Assembly (NCBI RefSeq): GCF_000226315.1
Contig: NC_016026.1
Span: forward strand, 930,001 to 994,000
Source: Micavibrio aeruginosavorus ARL-13
GTDB lineage: Bacteria > Pseudomonadota > Alphaproteobacteria > Micavibrionales > Micavibrionaceae
DNA: 64,000 nt
Direction: 5' to 3'
How positions within the stretch are numbered: the first letter of the stretch is position 1; every line of letters begins with the position of its first letter. Position numbers and translations under genes: made by a program. Of this stretch, positions 26,811 through 37,102 are shown piece after piece. A model generated the notes under the pieces. It saw only the letters and a program-made list of their open reading frames with translations, was not told where the DNA came from and made no database searches.

Positions 26811-27365
26811 TTATTTGGACAGGCGATCAATTTCTTTTTGCAATTCCGCAATCGTTTCTTTCAGGTCCTGCACCTTGTCGGCATCGCTGCCGGTGGACTT
26901 GCCGCCCGTCAACGGGTTTGGAAATGCGGATGCCCACGGGTTCATCTTCATCGCGTTTTCAAATACCGACATATTCTGGCGGCTCAGTTCTTCGAACGCG
27001 GAGACGGAGAACATCTCGCGGAACTTTTCCTGGTTTTTGGAGAAGCTGTCCAGCGCGTGCTCCAGATAGTTCGGCACGATGGACTGGATGCTGTCGCCGT
27101 AATAACCAATCAATTGTCGCAGGAAGGAAATCGGCAACAAATTCTGGCCGCCTTTGCCTTCTTGATCAACGATGATCTGGGTCAATACGGAACGGGTCAG
27201 GTCTTCGCCGGTTTTCGCGTCATAAACTACGAAATCGCGCTCTTCCTTTACCATTGTGCAAAGGTCGTCCAGCGTGACGTATGAACTGCGCCCCGTGTCG
27301 TACAAACGACGGTTTGCGTATTTCTTGATCACAGTGGGCTTGTCGGAACGGGTCTTGGTCGCCAT
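26811..27365 (-). CDS. phaR: Polyhydroxyalkanoate synthesis repressor PhaR
   Basis: A 184-residue PHB regulator that represses phasin and PHB genes until granules titrate it. The N-terminal PHB/PHA accumulation regulator DNA-binding domain is clear: TVIKKYANRRLYDTGRSSYV, TLDDLCTMVKE and FVVYDAKTGEDLTRSVLTQI. A PHB_acc repeat region follows (LLPISFLRQLIGYYGDSIQ, VPNYLEHALDSF) and a short C-terminal coiled coil. The start is taken at 27365 (MATKTRSDKP). In-frame ATGs at 27377 and 27395 are alternatives; AGGAGAGG is closest to 27377. It is divergent from the synthase gene. Confidence 0.9.
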   Translation of the reverse strand: MATKTRSDKPTVIKKYANRRLYDTGRSSYVTLDDLCTMVKEERDFVVYDAKTGEDLTRSVLTQIIVDQEGKGGQNLLPISFLRQLIGYYGDSIQSIVPNYLEHALDSFSKNQEKFREMFSVSAFEELSRQNMSVFENAMKMNPWASAFPNPLTGGKSTGSDADKVQDLKETIAELQKEIDRLSK

Positions 27366-27433
27366 AGTGTTTACCATCCTCTCCTGTTTGGTCATGCCAT
27401 AAGGAAATTATGGTTATGACCCCGGAAAACTGA

Positions 27434-27447
27434 TTGCTATTATGCAC
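27434..27447. promoter_or_regulatory. TTGC-N6-GCAC dyad overlapping a putative phaC -10
   Basis: TTGC-TATTAT-GCA-C at 27434-27447. The six-base centre TATTAT can serve as a -10 box for the synthase gene, whose ATG is at 27480. It lies in the divergent phaR-phaC gap and has the same half-site spacing as the dyad before phaA. A candidate PhaR operator, by pattern only. Confidence 0.4.
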
Positions 27448-27479
27448 AAAATTCATAGCCCGAAAAGCTTTTTGCCCCA

Positions 27480-28625
27480 ATGGTAACGACACCCATGAAT
27501 GCAATGCAGCAAAATTCACCGGACGGTTTTGAACGCCGTCCGGCGGCGCTCAGTATTTATCTGGGCGCGGCGGCGCTGATGTTGGGGCCGGATGCGGATG
27601 ATGCGGCGCGGCAAAAACATGGGAAGGCGATGGCGTCCATGCTGTCCGGAATACGGAAATATCAAGATCATGGCTATCGCCGCCCATTGCCCAACGTCGA
27701 ATCGCGGTGGCAGGCGGGCACGGTGCGGCTGCTGTTTTATCCATCTTCAATACCGAACCCGCAACCGCTTCTGATCATTCCATCGATGATCAATGGATCG
27801 GAAATTCTCGACATTCTTCCCGACCGCTCCTTCACCCGCTGGATGGTGGCGCAGGGGTTTGATGTCTATCTGCTCGATTGGGGGCGGATGGTGGATGACC
27901 CCGCGCTTCACACGATGGATGGTGTGATTGATGACCGTGTGATGGGTGCGGTGAATTTCCTGCACGATACATATGGTCACGCGCCGCACGCAATCGGATA
28001 TTGCATGGGCGGCACCTTGCTGGCGATTGCGGCGGCGTTATACCCGGATAAGTTCAATAAAATGGCGTTTCTATCGGCCCCATGGGATTTTCATGCGGGC
28101 AATCCGCGCATGGCGGCACAAGTGGTCGCGGGCGCGGCCAGCGCGTTGCAGATGATCGAATCCGGGCCAACTCTGCCCATGGATTGGGTGCAGAAAGTGT
28201 TCGCCGCCGTCAACCCGCAACAGGCACTGACAAAATTCGCATCGTTTTTGGAAATGGCCGCGGACACACCACAGGAACAAATGTTCATTGCGGTGGAAGA
28301 TTGGTTGAATGGCGGGCATGATTTACCATCCGGCGTGGCGCGTGTGTGCATCATGGATTGGTACGGCCACAACCGCCCGGTCAATGGATCGTGGCGGGTG
28401 GGGGACCGCACGGTCGGGCTGGATCATCTGGATGCATCAAAGATGATGGTGGTGGCCGCCATGCGCGATTTGCTGGTGCCACCGGAATCGGCGCTTTCGT
28501 TATGCAAAGACCACCCGGACGCGGCCATTCTGCGCCCGGATTGCGGGCATATCAGCCTGATGGCTGGACGAAATGCTATGGAAACTGTCTGGGCACCGCT
28601 GGCGGCTTGGCTGAAAACCGGGTAA
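27480..28625 (+). CDS. phaC: Short polyhydroxyalkanoate synthase (PhaC-like)
   Basis: A 381-residue alpha/beta-hydrolase with the lipase-like box GYCMGG and Cys175 as nucleophile. Asp330 (AAMRDLLVPPESA) and His357 (DCGHISLMAG) complete the triad expected for PHA synthases, which polymerise 3-hydroxybutyryl-CoA. WLNGGHDLPSGVAR and VDDPALHTMDGVIDD also fit the family. The length is that of class III PhaC subunits rather than the usual 550-600 residue class I enzymes, yet no phaE partner is next to it. An ATG at 27495 is an alternative start. phaA and phaB follow on the same strand. Confidence 0.82.
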   Translation: MVTTPMNAMQQNSPDGFERRPAALSIYLGAAALMLGPDADDAARQKHGKAMASMLSGIRKYQDHGYRRPLPNVESRWQAGTVRLLFYPSSIPNPQPLLIIPSMINGSEILDILPDRSFTRWMVAQGFDVYLLDWGRMVDDPALHTMDGVIDDRVMGAVNFLHDTYGHAPHAIGYCMGGTLLAIAAALYPDKFNKMAFLSAPWDFHAGNPRMAAQVVAGAASALQMIESGPTLPMDWVQKVFAAVNPQQALTKFASFLEMAADTPQEQMFIAVEDWLNGGHDLPSGVARVCIMDWYGHNRPVNGSWRVGDRTVGLDHLDASKMMVVAAMRDLLVPPESALSLCKDHPDAAILRPDCGHISLMAGRNAMETVWAPLAAWLKTG

Positions 28626-28651
28626 AGCCCACATAAAATCGGCCCATACCC

Positions 28652-28679
28652 TTGCATATTCCCGGTTAAACGCAATAAT
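28652..28679 (+). promoter_or_regulatory. Candidate promoter for phaA
   Basis: TTGCAT at 28652-28657 and AATAAT at 28674-28679 with 16-base spacing lie in the 109-base gap between phaC and phaA. Strength cannot be judged from the sequence. Confidence 0.38.
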
Positions 28680-28708
28680 GACGGGCATCTTTCAAATGAA
28701 CCCGGTTT

Positions 28709-28722
28709 TTGCATGTCTGCAA
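28709..28722. promoter_or_regulatory. TTGC-N6-GCAA dyad at the phaA ribosome site
   Basis: TTGCATGTCTGCAA is a perfect inverted repeat (TTGCA-N4-TGCAA). It lies about 30 bases after the putative -10 and touches the phaA Shine-Dalgarno AAGGGGAG. Candidate PhaR operator by similarity to the dyad before phaC. Confidence 0.42.
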
Positions 28723-28734
28723 GGGGAGTAACCC

Positions 28735-29946
<1,212 letters not shown>

Positions 29947-29961
29947 GGGATTTTGTGAACA

Positions 29962-30687
29962 ATGACGAATAAAGTAGCGATTGTTACAGGCGGTACACGC
30001 GGGATCGGACGTTCGATTTCCGAAGCGTTGGTCAAGGCCGGGTACAAGGTTGCCGCGTTCTATCACGGTAACGAAGAAGCCGCGAAGCAGTGTGAAACCG
30101 AACTGGGCTTAAAAGCCTACAAGGTTGACGTGACGGATTACGACGCCTGTGCCGCAGCCTGTGCGGCGGTGGAGGCTGATCTGGGTCCAGTGGCCGTTCT
30201 GGTCAACAATGCGGGGATCACGCGCGACGCTGTTTTGCACAAAATGACGGCCCAGCAATGGCATGAAGTGGTCAACACCAACATGACATCGCTGTTCAAC
30301 ACATGCCGCGCGATTGTCCCGGGTATGCGCGACCGTGGGTTTGGCCGTATCGTGAATATCAGCTCGATCAATGGACAGAAGGGCCAGTTCGGTCAAACCA
30401 ACTATTCCGCCGCCAAGGCCGGAATGATTGGGTTTACCAAGGCGCTGGCGCTTGAAAACGCGGCGAAGGGCATTACTGTTAATGCCATCGCGCCGGGGTA
30501 CATCGAAACCGATATGACCGCATCCATGCGTCAGGACGTGCTGGACTCCATCGTTCGGCAAATTCCTGCCGGGCGTATGGGCCGGTGTGATGAAATTGCG
30601 GGGCTGGTGGCCTATCTGGCATCGGATTTCGCCGGGTTCATCAACGGTGCCACCATTGCCGCCAATGGCGGTCAATACATGTCCTAA
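29962..30687 (+). CDS. phaB: Acetoacetyl-CoA reductase
   Basis: A 241-residue short-chain dehydrogenase that reduces acetoacetyl-CoA to (R)-3-hydroxybutyryl-CoA. The nucleotide motif is TGGTRGIG (residues 9-16), NNAGITRD follows, and the catalytic set is Ser (ISSINGQKGQFGQ), Tyr and Lys (TNYSAAKAGM). QKGQFGQTNYSAAK is characteristic of PhaB compared with FabG. The C-terminal INGATIAANGGQYMS also fits. It sits 15 bases downstream of phaA, forming a clear phaAB operon. Confidence 0.93.
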   Translation: MTNKVAIVTGGTRGIGRSISEALVKAGYKVAAFYHGNEEAAKQCETELGLKAYKVDVTDYDACAAACAAVEADLGPVAVLVNNAGITRDAVLHKMTAQQWHEVVNTNMTSLFNTCRAIVPGMRDRGFGRIVNISSINGQKGQFGQTNYSAAKAGMIGFTKALALENAAKGITVNAIAPGYIETDMTASMRQDVLDSIVRQIPAGRMGRCDEIAGLVAYLASDFAGFINGATIAANGGQYMS

Positions 30688-30710
30688 TCGGGCAAAGGAT
30701 TATTAAGCGT

Positions 30711-31253
30711 ATGGCTATCATCAATCCCGAAAATCAGGTGCTGGAACGCCGCGCGGTCCCAAAGGGATCGTTCATTATCCGCGAAGGGGACAGCGGCAAC
30801 TGCGCGTTCCTTGTGCAGTCGGGTAAGGTGCGCGTCTATGTCCAGCATGATGACAAGGATGTCGAGCTGGCCAAATTGGGCCCGGGCCAGATTTTTGGAG
30901 AGATGGCGCTGGTCTTCGATGAAAAACGCAGCGCAACGGTGCAGGCGATTGAGGATTCTGTTCTGGTTGTCATCACACGCCAGACTTTGGATGACAAACT
31001 GCGCAAAAGCGATCCGACCGTGCGGGCCATTGTGCCGATGTTGATGAAGCGGATTATTCAAACGAACAGCGCGCTGATCAACCGTCATGGCGATATTAAA
31101 ATTCTGGTGGAAACGGTCCAGAATATTTATGAAACCATCATGGTGACCCTGCCGCGCGTGCAGCAGCAAAGCTTTCAAAACGCTGTGCAGCCGAAACTGA
31201 ATCAATTTCTGGCTGCCGTACAATCGTTCCAGGAAAAATATTCCGACGATTAA
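30711..31253 (+). CDS. Cyclic-nucleotide-binding-domain protein without HTH
   Basis: A 180-residue protein. The N-terminal cNMP-binding fold (about 10-115) shows FIIREGDSGNCAFLVQSGKV, GQIFGEMALVFDEKRSATV (with the phosphate-binding GE..A..R..A pattern) and a C-helix start. The C-terminal part (about 120-180) is helical and has no Crp-type helix-turn-helix, so it is probably not a DNA-binding regulator. It begins 23 bases after phaB and may belong to the PHB transcript. The ligand and the output are unknown. Confidence 0.85.
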   Translation: MAIINPENQVLERRAVPKGSFIIREGDSGNCAFLVQSGKVRVYVQHDDKDVELAKLGPGQIFGEMALVFDEKRSATVQAIEDSVLVVITRQTLDDKLRKSDPTVRAIVPMLMKRIIQTNSALINRHGDIKILVETVQNIYETIMVTLPRVQQQSFQNAVQPKLNQFLAAVQSFQEKYSDD

Positions 31254-31288
31254 AATGGTGGTTTTATGCGGGGTTTATGGGCGATGCC

Positions 31289-31317
31289 TTGAACTTGCCA
31301 CCTTTGCATCCCATTCT
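31289..31317 (+). promoter_or_regulatory. Candidate promoter for the AsmA-like gene
   Basis: TTGAAC at 31289-31294 and CATTCT at 31312-31317, spacing 17. The start codon is 58 bases further on. Confidence 0.33.
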
Positions 31318-31374
31318 TAAGAGTAGGGAAGCACCAACCGCCTTAAAAATACATAAAATACCGGAGAAGTTGAC

Positions 31375-34300
31375 GTGAAAAAAATCGGTCTTGTTGCTGG
31401 TGGCATTGTTGTCGTTTTGTTGGGGGGCGCTGTTATTGCGCCCAGTTTTGTTGATTGGGAAAAATATAAACCCCTGATTCAATCCAAAGTCGAAGACGCA
31501 ACGGGATATGAAGTCACGTTTGGTGGCAAGCTGGATCTGGCCGTTCTGCCGTTCCCGCATCTGGTCATTGAAAATTTGGGCGTATCCGTTCCGGCCACAG
31601 CGGGTCGTGACGCGGTGGAGCTTCTGACCCTGAAACAAGCCGAAGTCAGCGTGGCATTGCTGCCGCTTCTGTCCAAGCGCGTGGAAGTGAATACCGTCAA
31701 TCTGGTTGAACCCGTTATCCGTCTGGAAGTGGCGAAGGATGGGACGCAGACATGGATGACCGAAAAACTCTCCGCCGGGAAAAAGGATGATTCGGGCGCG
31801 GACCAATCCGCCGATGCAGGCAAAGAGCAAGCCGTTACACTCGATAATTTGAAAATTGAAAAAGGCACATTTATTTATGCCGATCGCCGTACAGCCAAGG
31901 AAACGAAGCTGGACGGCATTGATGCGGTGATTAAGGCCGACAGCCTGTCTGGCCCGTTCGAGGTCAAGGGCGATTTCGATTGGAACAAACAAACCATCGA
32001 AATTGATGCCCAAACCGGACGGATGGAAAAGGGGGCTAACACGCTGGCCCTGCAAACAACAGTTGGGTTGCCTGCATCAAAAAGCAAAGTGAATTTCAGC
32101 GGTGTTGTCGCCCTTGGTGGTGCCCCGGAAGTGCAGGGTGAAACCAGCGTGGAAACGCCGGACCTCTCCGCCATGATCGCAAGCTTTACCGGTAAACCAA
32201 ATCCGGTTTTGGCCAAGGCCGTGAATGTTCGCGGTATGCTGACCGCTTCGGCGGATAAGGCCGACATGAAAACGGCAACCTTTGCCTTTGGTGATATCAA
32301 GGCCAGTGGTTCCATCGCTGTGGCCAATCTTGGCGGCAAGAACAATGCGCCGATGGATGTGCAGGTTGTTTTGGCCAGCGATACGCCGGTCAATTTGGAC
32401 CCCTTCATGAAATCCGCTGGTGGTTCGGGAACGAAATCGGCGGCGAAGGGCGATGCGGCGACCAAGAAACCTTTTATTCCTGACACGCTGGCCATGCCGA
32501 TGGCGATTGATGCGCGGATTGATGCCACGCTCTCGAGCCTTTCGGCGAAGGGTGCGACGTTCAACAACGTCAAATTCGTGGTTGAGAAAAAGGCTGGCCA
32601 AATTCGCTTGGTTGAACAATCAGGTGAAATGCCCGGTGGTGGTTCACTGAAATCATCTGCAACGCTGGCCTACGCGTCATCGACGGCGGCGAAAAATGGC
32701 GGTGTTGTCTATTCCAATCCGACATTGAATTTTGAAACGTCGGCGACGGCGCAAAAACCTGTGACCATTTTGTCGGCGTTTGTGCCGGATGCGACCATCA
32801 AATCCATGGGTACGCTGCTGAAAGACAGCATGGCCGTGACCGCAAAAGGAACGGTGACGCCGACCAAAGCTGAAGTGAACAGCGGTTCCCTGGATTTAGG
32901 CAAAACCAAGGTTGATGTCGCGGGTTCTTACGCGTTGGATAAATCAGGCAAGGATGATGCCGCAATCACATTGCGTGGGTCTGGCATCAATATCGATAAT
33001 TTCATCGCCCGCGATGTAAAGGCGGAAAATAACGCCGTTGCTCCGGCCCCGGCCACGGGTGCCGCCAAACCGATGGAAACGGTGATCCGTGAAACGGTGG
33101 CGAAGTTAAACCTGCCGGTGGATCTGAGCGTTGATGCCGTGCTGGATAACGTCACCATGCGTGGCGTGACATATAACGCCATTCGTGTGAATGGTGCGCT
33201 GAAGGATAATGCGCTGGATGTTAAATCCGCCGCCCTGGAAGACAGCGATGGCAACGCGATGAGCATGAAGGGCACGGTGCGTGACCTGAAAAACCTCACC
33301 GGGTTGGATATCGTTCTGGGTGGTAAGACCAGCGATACCGAAGCCATGCTGAAATCCTTCGGTGTCAAAACCGACAAGCTGCCGAAAAACTTTGGCCCGC
33401 TGGATTTGAGCGTGGCGCTGGCCGGTGAAAAACCAGAAAGCCTGAACTTTACGGCCAATGCCAAGGCGATGGATGGTGAATTACAGGCCTCCGGTAACGT
33501 GGTTAATGCATTGACCAAACCGGATGTCGATAAAATTGCCGCCCGTGTCATGCATCCGAATTTTGAAAAGCTGATTCAACGCTTCTCCCCAACCTATCGG
33601 GCTGGGGTGGGGATCAAGAAAGAGCTGGATGCCTACGCCAACGTCAATCTGGCCGATGGGGCCTATGATGTGACGGGCATTAAAATCAATCTGGGGTCTA
33701 TGGCTCTGGCGGGTGACGTGCGCGCCGATATGAAAGCGGCGAAGCCGAGCATTACAGGTAAAATTCAGGCCGGCACCGTGCCGCTGGACCAATTGGTGGG
33801 CAAGGACCCGGCCTCCAGCGGCTCCAAATCCGCTGGTGGTGGTGCATCGAAATCCGGCGACCTGCGCTGGTCCCGCAATGCCATCAATACGGCATGGATG
33901 CAGGCCTATAATATGGACCTAGCCGTGACCGCAAAAACCATCACCTATGGCAACTGGGTTCTGGACAATGCCGATCTGGGCGTGACGTTGAAAGATGGCA
34001 CACTGAATATCGCGAAAATGAATGCGGGTGTTCAGGGTGGTACGATGGCGCTGTCCGGTACGGTGAAATCCTCGGCACAGGAACGTCAACCGATTGCGAT
34101 GGATGTGAAGGCTGACTTCTCCAATGTCGCGTTGGAACAACTGGCCAGCGGTTTCAGCGGGTCCAAGCCGATCAAGGCCAAGGGGAAAGCGTCGTTGAAC
34201 ATGGCGGTGAAGGCCTCTGGCCTGTCGCCTGCGGCGCTGATCTCTGACCTCAACGGGCAGGGTAAGTTAAGTGGTGAAAATGTCGTGATCGAAGGGTTCG

Positions 34301-34959
34301 ATCTGGCGGCTTTGTCCCGCTCGCTGGTATCGACCACGAAAGTGTTCGACAATATTTCCGGTCTTGTCGGTGGTGCGTTGAAAGGGGGGCAGACATCGTT
34401 CGATACGATTGATGGCCCGTTCACTATTGCCGAAGGGATCGTGCGTTACGATAACTTTGTGATGAAGGGTCCGGCGGCAACGATCACCAACAAGGGGCAG
34501 GTGAACCTGCCGCTGTGGACGATTGATATGACCAGCACGATCGATCTGACCGAACCGGAAGATGCCCCGAATTTGCCGGTGCGTTTCCAAGGTCCGTTGG
34601 ATAAACCGGGCAACACTTTCGCCAACAGTGCGCTGGAATCCTATGTCGGTGCCCGCATCAACCAGAAACTCCAGAAAGAGCTGGGTGAAAAATTGGGCGA
34701 TAAATTGGGTGGCGATGATGCGTTGAGTGGTGTGATTGGCGGATTGCTGGGTGGTTCGGCACCGAAGGCGACGGCACCAACACAACAACCGGCCCCGGTG
34801 GCCGAACCGGAAGTGGCTCCGTCTGCGGGTGAAACAGAATCTGCGACGACGCAACCCGCAACCGAGCCGCAACCTGTGCAGCAGGAACAGAAACCCGCAA
34901 TGACCCCGGAAGAAGAATTGATCCGTGGTGTTCTGGGTGGTGTGCTGGGAGGGCGTTAA
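31375..34959 (+). CDS. AsmA-family protein
   Basis: A 1194-residue inner-membrane-anchored periplasmic protein. It starts with GTG at 31375, preceded by CCGGAGAAG; one N-terminal helix (IGLVAGGIVVVLLGGAVIAP) is followed by VDWEKYKPLIQSKVEDATGYEVTFGG-type AsmA N-terminal sequence (seen in residues about 26-50). Most of the rest is a long beta-rich region, and the AsmA_2/C-terminal domain lies at about 830-1100 (IEGFDLAALSRSL, FTIAEGIVRYDNFVMKGPAA). The tail is Pro/Gln/Glu-rich and repeats GVLGG. AsmA proteins are linked to phospholipid transport to the outer membrane. It ends four bases from the convergent RHH gene. Confidence 0.88.
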   Translation: MKKIGLVAGGIVVVLLGGAVIAPSFVDWEKYKPLIQSKVEDATGYEVTFGGKLDLAVLPFPHLVIENLGVSVPATAGRDAVELLTLKQAEVSVALLPLLSKRVEVNTVNLVEPVIRLEVAKDGTQTWMTEKLSAGKKDDSGADQSADAGKEQAVTLDNLKIEKGTFIYADRRTAKETKLDGIDAVIKADSLSGPFEVKGDFDWNKQTIEIDAQTGRMEKGANTLALQTTVGLPASKSKVNFSGVVALGGAPEVQGETSVETPDLSAMIASFTGKPNPVLAKAVNVRGMLTASADKADMKTATFAFGDIKASGSIAVANLGGKNNAPMDVQVVLASDTPVNLDPFMKSAGGSGTKSAAKGDAATKKPFIPDTLAMPMAIDARIDATLSSLSAKGATFNNVKFVVEKKAGQIRLVEQSGEMPGGGSLKSSATLAYASSTAAKNGGVVYSNPTLNFETSATAQKPVTILSAFVPDATIKSMGTLLKDSMAVTAKGTVTPTKAEVNSGSLDLGKTKVDVAGSYALDKSGKDDAAITLRGSGINIDNFIARDVKAENNAVAPAPATGAAKPMETVIRETVAKLNLPVDLSVDAVLDNVTMRGVTYNAIRVNGALKDNALDVKSAALEDSDGNAMSMKGTVRDLKNLTGLDIVLGGKTSDTEAMLKSFGVKTDKLPKNFGPLDLSVALAGEKPESLNFTANAKAMDGELQASGNVVNALTKPDVDKIAARVMHPNFEKLIQRFSPTYRAGVGIKKELDAYANVNLADGAYDVTGIKINLGSMALAGDVRADMKAAKPSITGKIQAGTVPLDQLVGKDPASSGSKSAGGGASKSGDLRWSRNAINTAWMQAYNMDLAVTAKTITYGNWVLDNADLGVTLKDGTLNIAKMNAGVQGGTMALSGTVKSSAQERQPIAMDVKADFSNVALEQLASGFSGSKPIKAKGKASLNMAVKASGLSPAALISDLNGQGKLSGENVVIEGFDLAALSRSLVSTTKVFDNISGLVGGALKGGQTSFDTIDGPFTIAEGIVRYDNFVMKGPAATITNKGQVNLPLWTIDMTSTIDLTEPEDAPNLPVRFQGPLDKPGNTFANSALESYVGARINQKLQKELGEKLGDKLGGDDALSGVIGGLLGGSAPKATAPTQQPAPVAEPEVAPSAGETESATTQPATEPQPVQQEQKPAMTPEEELIRGVLGGVLGGR

Positions 34960-34963
34960 ACGC

Positions 34964-35173
34964 TTACTGCGCGTTACCCTGAATTGTTTTCAGGACAAAA
35001 ACACGAAGGGCGCTGGAGAGGTTATGATCTCCGCGCCCTTCATCGATTTCTGTGACAAGGTCATTGATCGTTTGTGCGCGCGTTCTGGCGATGGATTGCA
35101 GGGCGGCCCAAAATTCATCTTCCAGCGTAATGCTGGTTTGGTGTCCTGCAATCTTCACCGAATGTTTGCGCAT
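34964..35173 (-). CDS. Ribbon-helix-helix domain protein (RHH_4 type)
   Basis: A 69-residue protein. HSVKIAGHQTSITLEDEFWA forms the strand and first helix, and ARTRAQTINDLVTEIDEGRG the second part of a ribbon-helix-helix fold, as in the alphaproteobacterial RHH_4 family. It starts one base after the fumC stop, so it is almost certainly translated from the fumC mRNA. It could be a small DNA-binding regulator; a partner or target is not evident. Confidence 0.82.
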   Translation of the reverse strand: MRKHSVKIAGHQTSITLEDEFWAALQSIARTRAQTINDLVTEIDEGRGDHNLSSALRVFVLKTIQGNAQ

Positions 35174-35174
35174 A

Positions 35175-36611
35175 CTAGTCCCGCGGATGAACCATATCTT
35201 CCGGTTTGATCCACTGGCGGAACTGGTCTTCGGTCAACAGGCCCAGATCAATACCGGCCTGCATCAACGTTGTGCCTTCCTTGTGGGCCTTTTTCGCGAT
35301 CTTGGCGGCATTGTCGTATCCGATATGCGGGTTCAACGCGGTGACCAGCATCAGGCTTTCATGCAACAGCTTGTTGATCCGGTCCGTGTTGGCTTCAATC
35401 CCGACAACGCAATTATCGGTAAAGCTATTGCACGCATCGGCCAGCAGGCGGATGGATTGCAAGACGTTGTAAATGATCACGGGTTTGAACACGTTCAGTT
35501 CGAAATGCCCGTTGCTGCCCGCAACCGTCACGGTGACATGGTTGCCCATGATCTGTGCGCACACCATGGTCATGGCTTCGGACTGGGTCGGGTTGACCTT
35601 GCCCGGCATAATCGACGAACCCGGCTCGTTTTCTGGCAGGGAAATCTCACCAATGCCGCAACGCGGGCCGGAACCCAGCAAGCGCACATCGTTCGCAATC
35701 TTCATCAACGATACGGCCAGAACGTTCAAAATGCCGGACAATTCAACCATGGCGTCGTGGGCGGCCAGGGCTTCGAATTTGTTTTCGGCGCTGACGAATT
35801 CCAGACCTGTAATGGTGGCCACGTGTTCGGCAAATTTATCGGCAAAACCAACCTTGCAGTTGATGCCCGTGCCAACGGCGGTGCCGCCCTGGGCCAGTTG
35901 CATCAAACGCGGGGCTGCGGTGTGAACGCGGGCAATGCCCAATTCGATTTGCTTGGCATAACCGGAAAATTCCTGACCCAGCGTCATCGGGGTCGCGTCC
36001 TGCAAATGGGTGCGGCCGATTTTGACGATGTTTTCAAATTCGCGGGCTTTGATATCCAGCGCGGAATGCAGTTTTTCCAAAGCGGGCAACAATTCATGGT
36101 GAACTTCTTCCACGGCGGCAATGTGCATGACGGTGGGGAAGGTATCGTTCGACGATTGGCCCATGTTGACATGGTCGTTCGGGTGAACGGGCTTCTTGCT
36201 GCCCATCACGCCGCCCAGAATTTCAATCGCGCGGTTCGAAATAACTTCGTTCGCGTTCATGTTGGTTTGGGTGCCGGACCCGGTTTGCCATACGACCAGC
36301 GGGAAGTTATCGGCCAGCGTGCCGTCAATCACTTCCTCGGCGGCTTGCACAATCGCGGTACCGATCTTGGCATCCAGAATGCCCAGTTCCATATTGGCCA
36401 TGGCCGATGCTTTCTTCTGCACGCCCAGGGCGCGGACCAGCGGTTTTGGCATGGTTTCGGTGCCGATCTTGAAGTTCTGCAGGGATCGCTGCGTCTGTGC
36501 GCCCCAATAATGATCGGACGGAACTTCAATTTCACCGAACGAGTCGGTTTCAATGCGGGGGGCGGCGGTACTCATGGCTGGTTTGCTCATCGGGCTGGCT
36601 TTTGCGTTCAT
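35175..36611 (-). CDS. fumC: Fumarate hydratase, class II
   Basis: A 478-residue oxygen-stable fumarase that interconverts fumarate and malate. The family signature [13 protein letters not shown] is at about 324-336, and other blocks are [23 protein letters not shown] and [16 protein letters not shown]. The N-terminus is extended by about 17 residues ([18 protein letters not shown]) before the usual start region, so a start at M8 or M13 is also possible. The downstream RHH gene is coupled. Upstream lies a gap of about 110 bases to the DUF465 gene. Confidence 0.95.
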   Translation of the reverse strand: MNAKASPMSKPAMSTAAPRIETDSFGEIEVPSDHYWGAQTQRSLQNFKIGTETMPKPLVRALGVQKKASAMANMELGILDAKIGTAIVQAAEEVIDGTLADNFPLVVWQTGSGTQTNMNANEVISNRAIEILGGVMGSKKPVHPNDHVNMGQSSNDTFPTVMHIAAVEEVHHELLPALEKLHSALDIKAREFENIVKIGRTHLQDATPMTLGQEFSGYAKQIELGIARVHTAAPRLMQLAQGGTAVGTGINCKVGFADKFAEHVATITGLEFVSAENKFEALAAHDAMVELSGILNVLAVSLMKIANDVRLLGSGPRCGIGEISLPENEPGSSIMPGKVNPTQSEAMTMVCAQIMGNHVTVTVAGSNGHFELNVFKPVIIYNVLQSIRLLADACNSFTDNCVVGIEANTDRINKLLHESLMLVTALNPHIGYDNAAKIAKKAHKEGTTLMQAGIDLGLLTEDQFRQWIKPEDMVHPRD

Positions 36612-36720
36612 GGTTGTTTCAACGAAAGTTACAAGTGAAAGACGATGAACGGTTTAGCATTCCCATCACCCCCTCACAAGCGGAAGGGGCGGGAAAAAGT
36701 CATTTAATTTACGTAATTTA

Positions 36721-36921
36721 TCAGGCGATGATATCGGGAAGGAGCTGGCTTTCGATCTTCTGGATCGTGTCCTTCAGCGTCAACTTGCGCTTCTTCAACC
36801 GTTGCAGTTGCAGAAAATCAACCGGTTGGCGTTCCATCAACCGTTCAATCACTTGATCCAGATCACGGTGTTCGTGTTTCAGCTCGATAAGCTTTTCACG
36901 TAATGTCTCTTCGTCTTCCAT
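36721..36921 (-). CDS. YdcH-family (DUF465) small protein
   Basis: A 66-residue, highly charged helical protein. LIELKHEHRDLDQVIERLM and QLQRLKKRKLTLKDTIQKIE are the two helices of the DUF465/YdcH hairpin. Function is unknown across the family. It is transcribed toward fumC with a 109-base gap. The ATG at 36921 is preceded by AGAC/AAGAGACG-like sequence on the coding strand but no strong ribosome site. Confidence 0.85.
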   Translation of the reverse strand: MEDEETLREKLIELKHEHRDLDQVIERLMERQPVDFLQLQRLKKRKLTLKDTIQKIESQLLPDIIA

Positions 36922-37102
36922 GGGAATGCAAGCAACTCAACAAGCTGTCGTTTAAACAAGGCTATAATATTACCAGATAATCCATTGGGATGTAAGAAGG
37001 AATTGAACTTCCGCGCGCACGGGCGTAATCTGCGCTGGATCAAGGGGCGAGGTTCCCGTATAACAATCTGAATATAAACGAGAAATTTGAGGCGAGGGTG
37101 TG

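Noticed and set aside
35052-36638. Plus-strand open frame of 528 codons opposite fumC
   Set aside because: Antisense to a clearly conserved fumarase; His/Gln/Gly-rich composition typical of a shadow frame in GC-biased genes.
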